This document shows, piece by piece, positions 53,309 through 62,264 of a stretch of 64,000 nt of DNA. Numbering within the stretch: the stretch's first letter is position 1; every line of letters starts with the position of its first letter. This stretch comes from a virus. The notes beneath the pieces are model-generated. The model made no database searches. It worked only from the letters and a program-made list of their open reading frames with translations, and had not been told where the DNA came from. The position numbers and the translations under genes are program-made. The stretch is from IMG/VR virus record IMGVR_UViG_3300042904_000405, positions 1-64,000 of that record; one strand, given 5' to 3'.

Positions 53309-54952
53309 ATGTTCCAGCTCCCCGAGGATCTGACGAGCCTCGATCGTGCGGCGCTCAGCGCGCTGCTCGCCACCCTGCGCTCGGACTTCCGCACCGAACT
53401 CTCCCGCAAGCGCGGCGAGGACGAGGGTGCGCTCGACCGCAGCGCGTTGCAGGCCGAGTACACCGAGGCCCGCGAGACCGTGCTCTCAATGATCGCCACC
53501 TTCGACGAGGTCGATCCGGCCGATGCGCCCGAGCCGCCCGCGGTCCCCGCGGACGACGAGGTCGTCGATCCCCCAGCCGCCCCCGAGGAAGAGGAAGTCG
53601 ATCCCCCGGTTGAGCCGGAGCCCGACGACGAGGCAGCCGTCTCCACGAAGCCGGTCGTCACCACGACGGGCCTCGCCACCACGCCCACCAACGTCGCCGA
53701 GCGCCGCTCGGAGGCTGAGGTCTTCAAGGCGCTGGCGACGGTCGCCGGCAAGAAGCAGGGCGAGCGGTTCTCCAGCTGGGCCGAGGCAGGCGCCGCCCTC
53801 ATGGCGATGGCCGCCGACACCCGTGGTTCGGGCATGAAGCACTACGTCGGCTCGGCCGCCGCGCAGATCCCGGACATCATGAAGCTCGACGAGGGCAAGG
53901 GCGGGATGGCCCGCATCGGCGACAACCTCAAGCTCATGGAGCAGGACGAGGTCACCGCCGCCCTCTGTGCCCCGCTGCCGACGGTCTACGGCCTCGCCTG
54001 CGACAACGTGACCCGGCGTCCGGTCAAGGGCTCGCTGCGCACCTACCAGGCGCCCCGTGGCGGCGTGCAGATCATGTCCTCGCCGACGCTCGAGGACATC
54101 AAGACCGGCTTCGGCATCTGGGACCGCGACGACGACGCGAACCCGGCCGCCACCAAGGAAGCCTGCCAGACCATCAAGTGCAACACGCCGTCGAGCTACT
54201 ACATGTACGCGGTCTACCGCTGCATGACGGTGAAGAACATGCTCGCCGCGACGTACCCGGAGCTGGTCGAAGCGTGGCTGAACCGCCTGCAGGCCCGCTG
54301 GGCCCGCATGGCAGAGGTGCAGCTGCTGGAGGCGATGGCCGTCGACACGACCGTCGTTGAGGCTCACACGCTCGGCTACAACGCCAGCACGAGCATCATC
54401 ACGAACCTCCTCAACTACCTGGCCCTGTACCAGGAGCTGCAGCGCTGGGACGTGCCGTCGTTCGAGGCGTGGATCCCGCGCTGGGCGCTGTACGCCATCA
54501 AGGCCGACATGATGCGGCGCCGCCGCACCGACGGCTCCTTCGCTGGGGTCCCGTCCGACGCTCAGGTCAACGCCCTGTTCACCTCGGTCGGCGTCACGCC
54601 GCACTGGTTCATCGACACGCCGTCGTGGGCGACGCCGATCCCGAAGTTCCAGGTGACGGGCCGCCTCGGCCAGTTCACCCGCAACCTCGAGATCCTCATC
54701 GCCCCGACCAACAAGTTCGCCGTCATCGACCGCGGCGAGCTGAACTTCGGCGTCAACAACGTGATGCGCGACAACACGTCGCTCTCGAAGAACGAGTACA
54801 CGCTCTTCTACGAGAACTACGAGGGCATCGTGAACACGACGTCGTGCCCGGCGCACGTCCTCGAGTTCAACAACCTCTGCTTCAACGGCCAGCAGATCGC
54901 CGACGTCGTCCTCAACTGCGAGGGCTACGACGAGGTCGGCGCCGCCTCCTGA
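53309..54952 (+). CDS. Major capsid protein with N-terminal scaffold-like domain
   Basis: Length 547 aa from ATG 53309, with AGGAGG at the right distance; the earlier in-frame start lacks it. Residues ~1-65 are helical, followed by a Pro/Glu-rich linker (~70-125) as in fused scaffold (delta) domains. From ~135 the HK97-like body contains PLPTVYGLACDNVTRRPVKG, YQAPRGGVQIMSSPTLED and LLNYLALYQELQRWDVPSFE. Six or more cysteines in the body are notable. Terminator-like hairpin follows, consistent with high expression. Confidence 0.8.
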   Translation: MFQLPEDLTSLDRAALSALLATLRSDFRTELSRKRGEDEGALDRSALQAEYTEARETVLSMIATFDEVDPADAPEPPAVPADDEVVDPPAAPEEEEVDPPVEPEPDDEAAVSTKPVVTTTGLATTPTNVAERRSEAEVFKALATVAGKKQGERFSSWAEAGAALMAMAADTRGSGMKHYVGSAAAQIPDIMKLDEGKGGMARIGDNLKLMEQDEVTAALCAPLPTVYGLACDNVTRRPVKGSLRTYQAPRGGVQIMSSPTLEDIKTGFGIWDRDDDANPAATKEACQTIKCNTPSSYYMYAVYRCMTVKNMLAATYPELVEAWLNRLQARWARMAEVQLLEAMAVDTTVVEAHTLGYNASTSIITNLLNYLALYQELQRWDVPSFEAWIPRWALYAIKADMMRRRRTDGSFAGVPSDAQVNALFTSVGVTPHWFIDTPSWATPIPKFQVTGRLGQFTRNLEILIAPTNKFAVIDRGELNFGVNNVMRDNTSLSKNEYTLFYENYEGIVNTTSCPAHVLEFNNLCFNGQQIADVVLNCEGYDEVGAAS

Positions 54953-54980
54953 CCAGGAGCAACCCGAACACCCCGTGAGA

Positions 54981-55010
54981 GAGGGCCCGGTCCGAGAGGG
55001 CCGGGCCCTC
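54981..55010 (+). terminator. Hairpin after major capsid gene
   Basis: GAGGGCCCGG (54981-54990) pairs with CCGGGCCCTC (55001-55010) over a 10-nt loop, 28 bp after the capsid stop. Confidence 0.7.
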
Positions 55011-55029
55011 GCTGTGAGAGGATGACCGC

Positions 55030-55890
55030 ATGCCTGTGCTCGCCCCCCAGATCCAGTCCCTCCCGATCCCGGAGCCCCTCCCGATCGGACAGGCGGTCGA
55101 CCTGTACTCCATGCTGCCGCTGGAATGGGTGCAGGGGCCGGATTCGAACTCGGACCGCTGGCTCGCCGGCGTCACGTTCGTGCCGCGCGGTATCTCCACC
55201 TCGGTCAACCTGACGCCGCTCGAGGACCCGTGCATCACTCTGGAGAACAGCTTCGGCACGGTGCAGGGCTTCGAAGCCCCCGCCACGTTCCTGCCGTTCC
55301 GGGTCGAGAACGCCATCACGTGCTCGGCGCTGGGTGGCTTCACGCAGAACGAGCTGGAGCAGTGGATCCTGGACGAGACCCGCTCGGTGGAGTCCTTCGA
55401 TCTCGCCAAGCAGGTGTGGGGCCTCGGCGGCCCGAACCTCGACCTGCGTGACCAGGCGGACGTGATCACCACGGGTGACGTCACGCCGCTGGGTGCGCTG
55501 TCCGCTGTCGTCGGCGGCCTCGATCGTCGCCTCAAGGGGCGCCGCGGCCTGATCCACATGTCGACGGCGATGCTGGTGCGTGTGGTGGCAGCCGGGGCGG
55601 TCACCTTCCGCAACGGCCAGTACGAGACCGCTGGCGGCCACCGGATCGTCGCCGACGCCGGCTACGACGGGTCGGCCCCCGCTGGGCAGATCCTGGGGCA
55701 GTCCTGGATCTACGGCTCCGGGCCGGTCTACTACCGCATGTCGCCGCCCGAGGCGCCGGGCCTGTGGTGGGAGTCGTTCAAGCGCTCGCACAACGACTTC
55801 GTCGCCCAGGTCGTGCGCTACGGGCTCTTTGCCTTCGATCCAGCCTTCGTCGTCGGCGCCAGGTCTGACGTCGCCACCAGCATCGCCTGA
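55030..55890 (+). CDS. Capsid-associated structural protein
   Basis: Length 286 aa with GAGAGGATG upstream. Pro-rich start (PQIQSLPIPEPLPIGQAVDL), then LPLEWVQGPDSNSDRW and later RGLIHMSTAMLVRVVAAGAV, GGHRIVADAGYDGSAP, and a final LFAFDPAFVVGARSDV. Its plan resembles HK97-like head proteins that follow the capsid gene in some actinophages (minor capsid or decoration). No enzyme motif. Confidence 0.6.
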   Translation: MPVLAPQIQSLPIPEPLPIGQAVDLYSMLPLEWVQGPDSNSDRWLAGVTFVPRGISTSVNLTPLEDPCITLENSFGTVQGFEAPATFLPFRVENAITCSALGGFTQNELEQWILDETRSVESFDLAKQVWGLGGPNLDLRDQADVITTGDVTPLGALSAVVGGLDRRLKGRRGLIHMSTAMLVRVVAAGAVTFRNGQYETAGGHRIVADAGYDGSAPAGQILGQSWIYGSGPVYYRMSPPEAPGLWWESFKRSHNDFVAQVVRYGLFAFDPAFVVGARSDVATSIA

Positions 55891-55920
55891 TCGCTCCTTG
55901 CCGCCGGCGAGCTGAAGACA

Positions 55921-55926
55921 TAGCAT
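55921..55926 (+). promoter_or_regulatory. -10 element TAGCAT before glycosyl cassette
   Basis: CATAGCAT ends 6 nt before GTG 55933; no ribosome site. It gives the sugar-modification cassette its own transcript inside the structural block. Confidence 0.55.
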
Positions 55927-55932
55927 GCCCCC

Positions 55933-56925
55933 GTGGCATCCATCGCGTACATCGGCAACTTCGGCCCGCCCCACTCCACGGAGAACGACGTCCTCCGCAC
56001 TCTGACGGACATGGGCCACGACGTGACGCGGTACCAGGAGAACGAGATCGGCGAGTGGGAGAGGCTTGTTGAGGCCCTGCGCGAAGAGGGCCCACTCCCC
56101 GACCTGATCCTCTGGACGTCGACGCACGACTACGCCGAGAAGGTCGGCCACGAGATCCAGCGGCACATGCAGTGGCTCGCCCGGATCCAGGGTGTGCCGA
56201 CGATGGGCTTCCACCTCGACCGCTGGTGGGGGCTGCAGCGCTGGAAGCGGGTGCTGTCCCAGCCGTTCTTCCGCTGCGACTACGTCCTCACCGCTGACGG
56301 CGGCCACCAGGCCGAGTTCGGGGCGGCGGACGTCAACCACCACTGGTCCCCGCCAGCCATCGCCCCGCACAACTGCGTCCGCGGCGAGTACCGGCCCGAG
56401 TTCGACTTCGACATCGTGTTCGTCGGCTCCTGGCAGGGCGGATACCACGAGGAGTGGCAGCACCGCCCCCAGCTGATTAAGCACCTGCAGCGCAAGTGGG
56501 GCGACCGCGTTGCGTTCTTCCCAGGGGCGCGCCAAGGCGCCATCCGCGGCCAGGGCCTCGCCGATCTCTACGCCTCGGCCAAGGTGGTGGTCGGTGACAG
56601 CTGCCTCGTCCCGAAGTCGGACGGCTCCCCGATGACGCACTACTGCAGCGACCGCGTCTTTGAGACGATCGGGCGCGGCGGCCTGCTACTCCATCCGTTC
56701 GTTCCTGGGGTCCTCGGCACGATGGACACCGACCTCGTTCAGGGCGGTGTCCATGCTCTCGGGTGGGATCTCGGCCACTGGGATCAGCTGGACTCTCTGA
56801 TCACGTACTACCTCGATGAGCCCACCGCAGCGGAGGACATCCGCCGCACCGGCTACCTCCACGTCTGGGCCAACCACACCTATGCCAACCGCTTGGACTG
56901 GGCTCTCGGACTGGTGGGGCTGTAA
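55933..56925 (+). CDS. GT-B glycosyltransferase (CgeB-like)
   Basis: Length 330 aa. Rossmann-type first half (SIAYIGNFGPPHSTENDVLR, GHDVTRYQENEI) and a second half with DIVFVGSWQGGYHEEWQHRP, GLADLYASAKVVVGDSC and VFETIGRGGLLLHPFVPG, the nucleotide-sugar site of GT4/CgeB-type enzymes. First gene of a seven-gene cassette. Acceptor is probably a virion protein or phage-specific glycan (inference). Confidence 0.75.
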   Translation: MASIAYIGNFGPPHSTENDVLRTLTDMGHDVTRYQENEIGEWERLVEALREEGPLPDLILWTSTHDYAEKVGHEIQRHMQWLARIQGVPTMGFHLDRWWGLQRWKRVLSQPFFRCDYVLTADGGHQAEFGAADVNHHWSPPAIAPHNCVRGEYRPEFDFDIVFVGSWQGGYHEEWQHRPQLIKHLQRKWGDRVAFFPGARQGAIRGQGLADLYASAKVVVGDSCLVPKSDGSPMTHYCSDRVFETIGRGGLLLHPFVPGVLGTMDTDLVQGGVHALGWDLGHWDQLDSLITYYLDEPTAAEDIRRTGYLHVWANHTYANRLDWALGLVGL

Positions 56926-57125
56926 TGGGCGCCACCTATGAGTTCGCCAGCTACGACGACCCCGAGACCGACCTTCACGTGTCGCGCGGCAAGCTCGACC
57001 CAGCAGGCACCACCCATCCACCGCAGTGGGGGAAGCCCTACCACCAGGACATGGGGTTCTGGGTGAAGGATTGCCTCCACCCGAACTGCGAACTGTTCAT
57101 CAAGGCAGAGAGGCCCCAGCCATGA
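56925..57125 (+). CDS. Small protein of glycosyl cassette
   Basis: Length 66 aa, TAATG-coupled. MGATYEFASYDDPETDLHVS, then HQDMGFWVKDCLHPNCELF (two Cys, two His). May be a small accessory or acceptor; no family seen. Confidence 0.55.
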   Translation: MGATYEFASYDDPETDLHVSRGKLDPAGTTHPPQWGKPYHQDMGFWVKDCLHPNCELFIKAERPQP

Positions 57126-57838
57126 GACGCGAGAACATCCTCGGCTTCGACATCGTCGTGCCGGACTCGGTAGCCGACTGGGATGCCGTGCGCGGCCCTG
57201 ACTCACCGTGGGAGCGCGAGCGCATCAAGTCGATGCTCAGCATCCTGCGCCGCGGCGACGTCCTCTACGACATCGGCGCCGAGCACGGGTGGATGTCGGT
57301 CATCTTCGGCTTGCACGTCGGCGGCGAGAACATGGTGCTCGTCGAGCCGTCGCAGGACTTCTGGCCGAACATCAAGATGGGCTGGGACGAGAACGGGCTC
57401 CACATGCCGCTCGCCACCGCCCAGGCCTTCGCAGGTGATGCCTCCGAAGGCGACATCTACGTCCGCTCGTGGACCCCGTTCATCGATGGCCCCGAGTGCC
57501 CGGCCATGGCGTACCGTCATCCGAACAACCACGCCGACTCGATCAAGACGGTGTCGATCGATCAGCTGTCCCTCGCCACGGGGAAGCCGCCGAAGGGCAT
57601 CACGATCGACGTCGAAGGCGCCGAGCTGGGCGTCCTGAAGGGCGCCGAGCGCACTCTCGTCGGCGATCGGCCCAACGTGTGGGTCTCAGTCCACGAGGAT
57701 CTGATGATCCGCGACTTCGGCACCACCCCCCAGGAGCTGGTCTCCTACATGGAGGGTCTCAACTTCAGGCTGTACAACCTCGGCTACGACCACGAGCAGC
57801 ACATGTACTTCCAGCCCGCGGAGTGGCGGCCGCGGTGA
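57122..57838 (+). CDS. FkbM-type methyltransferase
   Basis: Length 238 aa. AdoMet site DVLYDIGAEHGWMSVIFG (~46-63) and VLVEPSQDFW; the FkbM hallmark IDVEGAELGVLKGAE at ~160-174. Likely O-methylates a sugar added by the neighbouring transferases. Overlaps both neighbours by 4 bp. Confidence 0.78.
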   Translation: MRRENILGFDIVVPDSVADWDAVRGPDSPWERERIKSMLSILRRGDVLYDIGAEHGWMSVIFGLHVGGENMVLVEPSQDFWPNIKMGWDENGLHMPLATAQAFAGDASEGDIYVRSWTPFIDGPECPAMAYRHPNNHADSIKTVSIDQLSLATGKPPKGITIDVEGAELGVLKGAERTLVGDRPNVWVSVHEDLMIRDFGTTPQELVSYMEGLNFRLYNLGYDHEQHMYFQPAEWRPR

Positions 57839-58584
57839 GCCGGCGCAAGGTGAACCTGGCCGAGGCGCATTACTTCCCCGACCTGACGCCGATCCCGACG
57901 CGGCTGCATAAGATCTTCGACCTCGAGTTCCACGACGACATCGCGGTCGACGAGAACTGGACCGTGGGCGACTGCATCCAGAAGCTCGGCGTGTGGGAGC
58001 CGGTCGAGACGGCTGTCCTTTCCTCGGCGTTCGCGGGCAACCCGGAGTCCACCTTCGTCGACATCGGCTGCCACATCGGCTGGTACACGGTGATCGCCCG
58101 GCAGTGGGGCCTCGCCGTGGTTGCGATCGATGCCAACGAGCAGAACCTGAAGCTGCTGGAGAAGCGCCACGACCGGCACATCTACAGGTTCCACGAGTGG
58201 ATCGACAAGGGTTGGGACCCGGACATCATGTGGCCCGAGCCGTGCATCGTGAAGATGGACATCGAAGGCACCGAGCAGCACGCCGTCAACGCCATGTGGG
58301 ACCTGTTCAGCGTCGGCACCGTCACCCACGCCCTGATCGAGTGCAGCCCGGTCTTCAACGACAGCTATCCGAAGCTGCTCGAGCGGCTTATCGGCGTCGG
58401 CTACGAATGCTGGATCCTTCCGCCGAAGCGCGAGGATCCAGCACCGATGGACGACACCAGGCTGTGGCTGGAGACTGAGTGCCTGCCCCTCCAGGCGCTG
58501 GGGCCGGTCACGCGCTCGGACTGGGTCAAGGACCAGCACCAGTTCAACGCCGTCATCTGCAAGGAGGACTCCAAGTGGGGGTGA
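57835..58584 (+). CDS. FkbM-type methyltransferase, second copy
   Basis: Length 249 aa, GTG start. STFVDIGCHIGWYTVIARQW (AdoMet loop), VVAIDANEQNLKLLEK and KMDIEGTEQHAVNAMW, the FkbM family motifs. Different enough from the preceding gene to suggest another sugar position. Coupled by GTGA to both neighbours. Confidence 0.78.
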   Translation: MSRRKVNLAEAHYFPDLTPIPTRLHKIFDLEFHDDIAVDENWTVGDCIQKLGVWEPVETAVLSSAFAGNPESTFVDIGCHIGWYTVIARQWGLAVVAIDANEQNLKLLEKRHDRHIYRFHEWIDKGWDPDIMWPEPCIVKMDIEGTEQHAVNAMWDLFSVGTVTHALIECSPVFNDSYPKLLERLIGVGYECWILPPKREDPAPMDDTRLWLETECLPLQALGPVTRSDWVKDQHQFNAVICKEDSKWG

Positions 58585-60260
58585 CGGTGCCCGTCATCTG
58601 GCTCGCCAAGGAGGGCGTGTGCTCGCGCTGCCGTTGGGACGAATGGATCGTGGAGGATCTCCTCAACGGCGCGCAGAAGCGACCGGCGACGCTCATGTCG
58701 GCTGCGCACGGAACAACGTCGAGCATCGGCCGCGCGGGCAGCCTCCACCCCTGGGTGGTGGTCCTCCCCGGCGGCAACCATGTCGACGACGTCGACTGGG
58801 TGAACAAGCAGCTGAGTGGTATCGCAGAGCTGATCCTCTTCATCACCTCCGACGAGGGTGCTGCCTTCCCGGTGGAGAAGCTCAACCACCCCAACATGAG
58901 GCTGTGGATCCAGACGCCGCGACCCGAGGCGAGCTACCCGGTCGGTACTCAGTTCTTCGGGGTGGGCTCCGCTCGCGCATGGGAGTACGCCATTCCGCAG
59001 CCCAAGGAACACCGCGCGATGCTCGCCGGCCAGCGCACGCACCAGCGGCGCGACGACGCCTTCGCCAACACCGTGCGAGTGCCGAACTCCTTCGTCCGGG
59101 AGTCGAGGGGTTTCCTCACTGGCCTTGATCGTCCCGAGTACCTCGATGCCCTCGCTCGGTCGTGGTGGGCCCCCGCTCCGTCGGGGGCCATCACGCAGGA
59201 CTCGTTCAGGTTCTACGAAGCCCTCGAGCTGGGTACGATCCCGATCCCTGATGGCCTGCGCGCCGACGGGGCTGGGCAGGGGTACTGGGACATGGTGGCC
59301 CCGGGCTTCCCGATCGCGCCGATCACCGACTGGCGAAGGTTGCCTTCTCTCTTGGACTCCGCAGAGCAGCTCCTCACTGCAGCCGAGATTGAGCTGATGA
59401 CTCACGGCTGGTGGCACACCCGCCGCAGGGAGATGGCTCGCACGCTCGCCTCGCAGGTGGGGAACGACGCCCCGCACCCGCTGACGGTGATCGTTCCCAC
59501 GTCGCCGATCAAGTCGCATCCGAGCACGAAGATCATCGAAGAGACGGTGCGTTCGATCCGGGAGCGAACCGACGCGGAGATCCTCATCACCTGCGACATG
59601 CCTCGCAGCGAGCTGTCCCACTACAAGGAGCGCTACACCGACTACCTGCGCGACCTGATGTTGCTCGCCGAGCACGAGTGGTGGAACGTCACGCCGATCG
59701 TGATGAACAAGTTCTGCCACCAAGTTGAGATGCTGCGCCGCACGCTGCCGCACATCGACTCCAAGTACCTCATGTACGTTGAGCACGACACGCCGCTCGT
59801 CGGCGACATCGACTTCGACCAGGTGATCGCGGCGATGAAGGCGAGCGACCTGAACGTCATCCGCTTCTACCACGAGGCGGCCGTGCACCCCGAGCACGAG
59901 CACCTGATGACCGGCGCCGTCCACTCCAACGGCTGGCGCCCGACGATGCAGTGGTCCCAGCGCCCTCACGTGGCGAAGGTGTCGTTCTACGAGAAGTTCA
60001 TCCTGCGGCACTTTGAGACCACGGCGCGTTGCATGATCGAGGACGCCATGTTCGGCATCGTCGAAGGCGCCTGGCTCTCCCAGGGCGCTGACGCATGGGA
60101 GAGCTGGCGCATGGGCCTGTGGCATCCCGCAGGGGACAGCATCCAGCGCTCCACTCACCTCGACGGCCGCGGGCCGGATTCGAAGTACGAGGAACAGTTC
60201 AAGTACCGCTACAGGGGTGACCGCCCACCGGGCGCGCCGGCAGGAGCAAACCAGACATGA
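58581..60260 (+). CDS. Two-domain glycosyltransferase (exostosin-like plus GT-A)
   Basis: Length 559 aa, GTG start. The N-terminal ~300 residues resemble exostosin/GT47: ITQDSFRFYEALELGTIPIP is the donor-binding signature. The C-terminal ~230 residues resemble a GT2-type GT-A domain (PLTVIVPTSPIKSHPSTKII, YLMYVEHDTPLVGD with a DxD-like acidic pair). A bifunctional enzyme that adds two sugars is a fair inference. Confidence 0.7.
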   Translation: MTVPVIWLAKEGVCSRCRWDEWIVEDLLNGAQKRPATLMSAAHGTTSSIGRAGSLHPWVVVLPGGNHVDDVDWVNKQLSGIAELILFITSDEGAAFPVEKLNHPNMRLWIQTPRPEASYPVGTQFFGVGSARAWEYAIPQPKEHRAMLAGQRTHQRRDDAFANTVRVPNSFVRESRGFLTGLDRPEYLDALARSWWAPAPSGAITQDSFRFYEALELGTIPIPDGLRADGAGQGYWDMVAPGFPIAPITDWRRLPSLLDSAEQLLTAAEIELMTHGWWHTRRREMARTLASQVGNDAPHPLTVIVPTSPIKSHPSTKIIEETVRSIRERTDAEILITCDMPRSELSHYKERYTDYLRDLMLLAEHEWWNVTPIVMNKFCHQVEMLRRTLPHIDSKYLMYVEHDTPLVGDIDFDQVIAAMKASDLNVIRFYHEAAVHPEHEHLMTGAVHSNGWRPTMQWSQRPHVAKVSFYEKFILRHFETTARCMIEDAMFGIVEGAWLSQGADAWESWRMGLWHPAGDSIQRSTHLDGRGPDSKYEEQFKYRYRGDRPPGAPAGANQT

Positions 60261-61291
60261 GGGCCGGGATCATCATCCGCTCAACGGCGCGCGGCTTGGC
60301 CACGCAGACCCAGGAGGCGTGGCGGGGCTTCCCGTTTGAGGCCGCCCTGCACATCGTCGACGGCGACCCCGTGTGGCCGGAAGACCTGTGGGAGCCACAC
60401 CGACCGGATGACATCTACCGGGCACACCTCAAGGACGGCGAGCTGCTCCGCTACGAGTACGAGGAGTTCCTCTCCCGGATCGACGTGCTGTTCTCAGTGG
60501 AGACGCTGTACAGCTGGCATTTCGCCCGCGCCGTGGAGAACGCCAACGTCCGGGCCGTCGTCCAGGGCAACTGCGAGCTGTGGGGCCCGTTCCAGCCCGC
60601 CCTCCCGATGACCCAGTGGGTGTGGCCGACTCCCTGGCGTCTCGACGGCGTGCCGGAAGGGCCGACCATCCCGGTGCCGGTGGCGGACGCCTGTCGCGCC
60701 AAGGCGGCCGACATCGATGCCCCCCTCGTCATCGTCCACCCGGCCGGCCACGCTGCCATCGGTGACCGCAACGGGACCGAGCTGCTCCTGCGGGCGGCGT
60801 CGATCCTCAAGACGGAAGTGACCCTGCGCATCATCGGACAGGACGGCAGGGGGTCGATCAACAAGGGCTTCCATCTGCGTGTCCCACCCAACGTGAAGGT
60901 TGAGGTCATCGAGACCGGCGTGAAGGATCGCTGGTCGCTCTACGACGGCGCTCACGCCGTCATCCTCCCGCGTCGCTACGGCGGCCTGAGCTTGCCCGCC
61001 CAGGAGGCGTTGCAGGCCGGCGTCATTCCGATCATGACGGACTGCGAGCCGAACCGCTTCTGGCCGATCATCCCGATCCCCGCCGCCAAGGGCAGGGGCC
61101 AGCGGGTGCGCTACGGCCACATTGAGACATGGGTTGCCGATCCCCGGATGATCGCCCGCCGGATCGATGAACTGAACTACGACCGGCAGACATTGGTGAC
61201 ACAGAGGGAAGCTGCCCGCACGTGGGTCCAGGAGCACACATGGGAGAAGATGGCCCCGATGTACGACGAACTCTTCCTCTCGCAGCTCTGA
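60257..61291 (+). CDS. GT-B glycosyltransferase (GT4-like)
   Basis: Length 344 aa. N-terminal half with VLFSVETLYSWHFARAVENA; C-terminal half with PLVIVHPAGHAAIGDRNGTE, ILKTEVTLRIIGQDGRG and YDGAHAVILPRRYGGLSLPA followed by QEALQAGVIPIM, the classic GT4 nucleotide-sugar motif (ExGGxSLPxxEA). Complete. Confidence 0.78.
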   Translation: MRAGIIIRSTARGLATQTQEAWRGFPFEAALHIVDGDPVWPEDLWEPHRPDDIYRAHLKDGELLRYEYEEFLSRIDVLFSVETLYSWHFARAVENANVRAVVQGNCELWGPFQPALPMTQWVWPTPWRLDGVPEGPTIPVPVADACRAKAADIDAPLVIVHPAGHAAIGDRNGTELLLRAASILKTEVTLRIIGQDGRGSINKGFHLRVPPNVKVEVIETGVKDRWSLYDGAHAVILPRRYGGLSLPAQEALQAGVIPIMTDCEPNRFWPIIPIPAAKGRGQRVRYGHIETWVADPRMIARRIDELNYDRQTLVTQREAARTWVQEHTWEKMAPMYDELFLSQL

Positions 61292-61301
61292 GCCGTCTCA
61301 C

Positions 61302-62255
61302 ATGCGTATACACGCCCTTGCGACCACCCCCCAGTACCGCCGCCACGTCGAAGCGGTCTGGAAGCATCTCGACCCCTCGCTGAAGGGTGACCTGCTCGTC
61401 GGCCGCACCGCCTCAACGAAGCGCTACCCCACCCAGGACGTCGTCATGGTCGGCGGCTACTACGACGTCGCCAACGCTCCGCACCAGCGGATCATCTACG
61501 TGGAGCACGGAGCCGGCCAGGCGTACGGCGGTGACGAGACCTCCCGTGGGCACCTCTGCTACCACGGGTCCAACCACCCAAAGCGCGTCGTCGGCTACAT
61601 CTCGCCGTCCGAGCAGGTCGCCCGCCTCTGGAACCGCCCGGCGTTCGCCGCTGGTGTGCCCGCCCTCGACGACATCCCACGCCGGCCGATCCGCTTCGCC
61701 AGGCACAAGGTCGCGGCGATCACCTTCCACTTTGACGCTCGAGGAGCGTTCGTCGCCCCGGAGGCTCGCTCCGCCAGGGAGCACTACATCGAGATGCTGC
61801 ACAGCATGGTCGGCGCCCTGCGCGCCGACGGATGGGAGGTGATCGGTACCTGGCACCCGAAGGACCCCGTCGGGCACAAGATCTGGCGCAACCTGCAGAT
61901 CGAGTCGACTGCGGACCCGGCCGAGATCCTGAGCCGCGCTCACCTCGTCATCGCCGACAACACGTCCCTGCTCTACGAGGCGGCCTATCTCGGCATCCCG
62001 TCGATCGTCCTGAACGCCCCGTGGTATCGCAAGGACGTGGAGCATGGACTGCGCTTCTGGGATCACGTCCCCGGCCACCAGGTCGACAGCCCGGAGGAGT
62101 TCATCGCCTTCGACTTCACCTACTGGCTCAACGGGATGAAGAGCAACATCTTGGCCTCGTCCGCCGCCCTCTACGCCTACGGCCCCGACCGCCACGGCCA
62201 CGCCGGCGCGCAGGCTGCCCGCTGGGTGGAGAAGTTCGTGATGGGCGAGGTCTAG
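61302..62255 (+). CDS. GT-B transferase, CDP-glycerol glycerophosphotransferase-like
   Basis: Length 317 aa. GT-B type with MRIHALATTPQYRRHVEAVW, RIIYVEHGAGQAYGGDET (like the HG motif of TagB/TagF enzymes), VIGTWHPKDPVGHKI and LVIADNTSLLYEAAYLGIPS. It probably transfers glycerol phosphate or a sugar. Last gene of the cassette; its stop codon TAG is the first half of the next -10 element. Confidence 0.68.
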   Translation: MRIHALATTPQYRRHVEAVWKHLDPSLKGDLLVGRTASTKRYPTQDVVMVGGYYDVANAPHQRIIYVEHGAGQAYGGDETSRGHLCYHGSNHPKRVVGYISPSEQVARLWNRPAFAAGVPALDDIPRRPIRFARHKVAAITFHFDARGAFVAPEARSAREHYIEMLHSMVGALRADGWEVIGTWHPKDPVGHKIWRNLQIESTADPAEILSRAHLVIADNTSLLYEAAYLGIPSIVLNAPWYRKDVEHGLRFWDHVPGHQVDSPEEFIAFDFTYWLNGMKSNILASSAALYAYGPDRHGHAGAQAARWVEKFVMGEV

Positions 62256-62258
62256 GGT
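62253..62258 (+). promoter_or_regulatory. -10 element TAGGGT, leaderless start
   Basis: TAGGGT overlaps the stop codon of the previous gene and ends 6 nt before ATG 62265. Confidence 0.5.
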
Positions 62259-62264
62259 CTCAAC

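Noticed and set aside
55130-55162. GGATTCGAACTCGGACC, similar to a tRNA T-arm
   Set aside because: It lies within the 55030 gene (GPDSNSDRW) and no acceptor, D or anticodon arms can be drawn around it. A similar string near 60175 is also coding.
54925-56640. Minus-strand open frame of 571 codons
   Set aside because: Spans a terminator hairpin and several real plus-strand genes; composition is that of an antisense shadow.
58401-60158. Minus-strand open frame of 585 codons over the two-domain glycosyltransferase
   Set aside because: The plus-strand frame has clear family motifs; the antisense frame has none.
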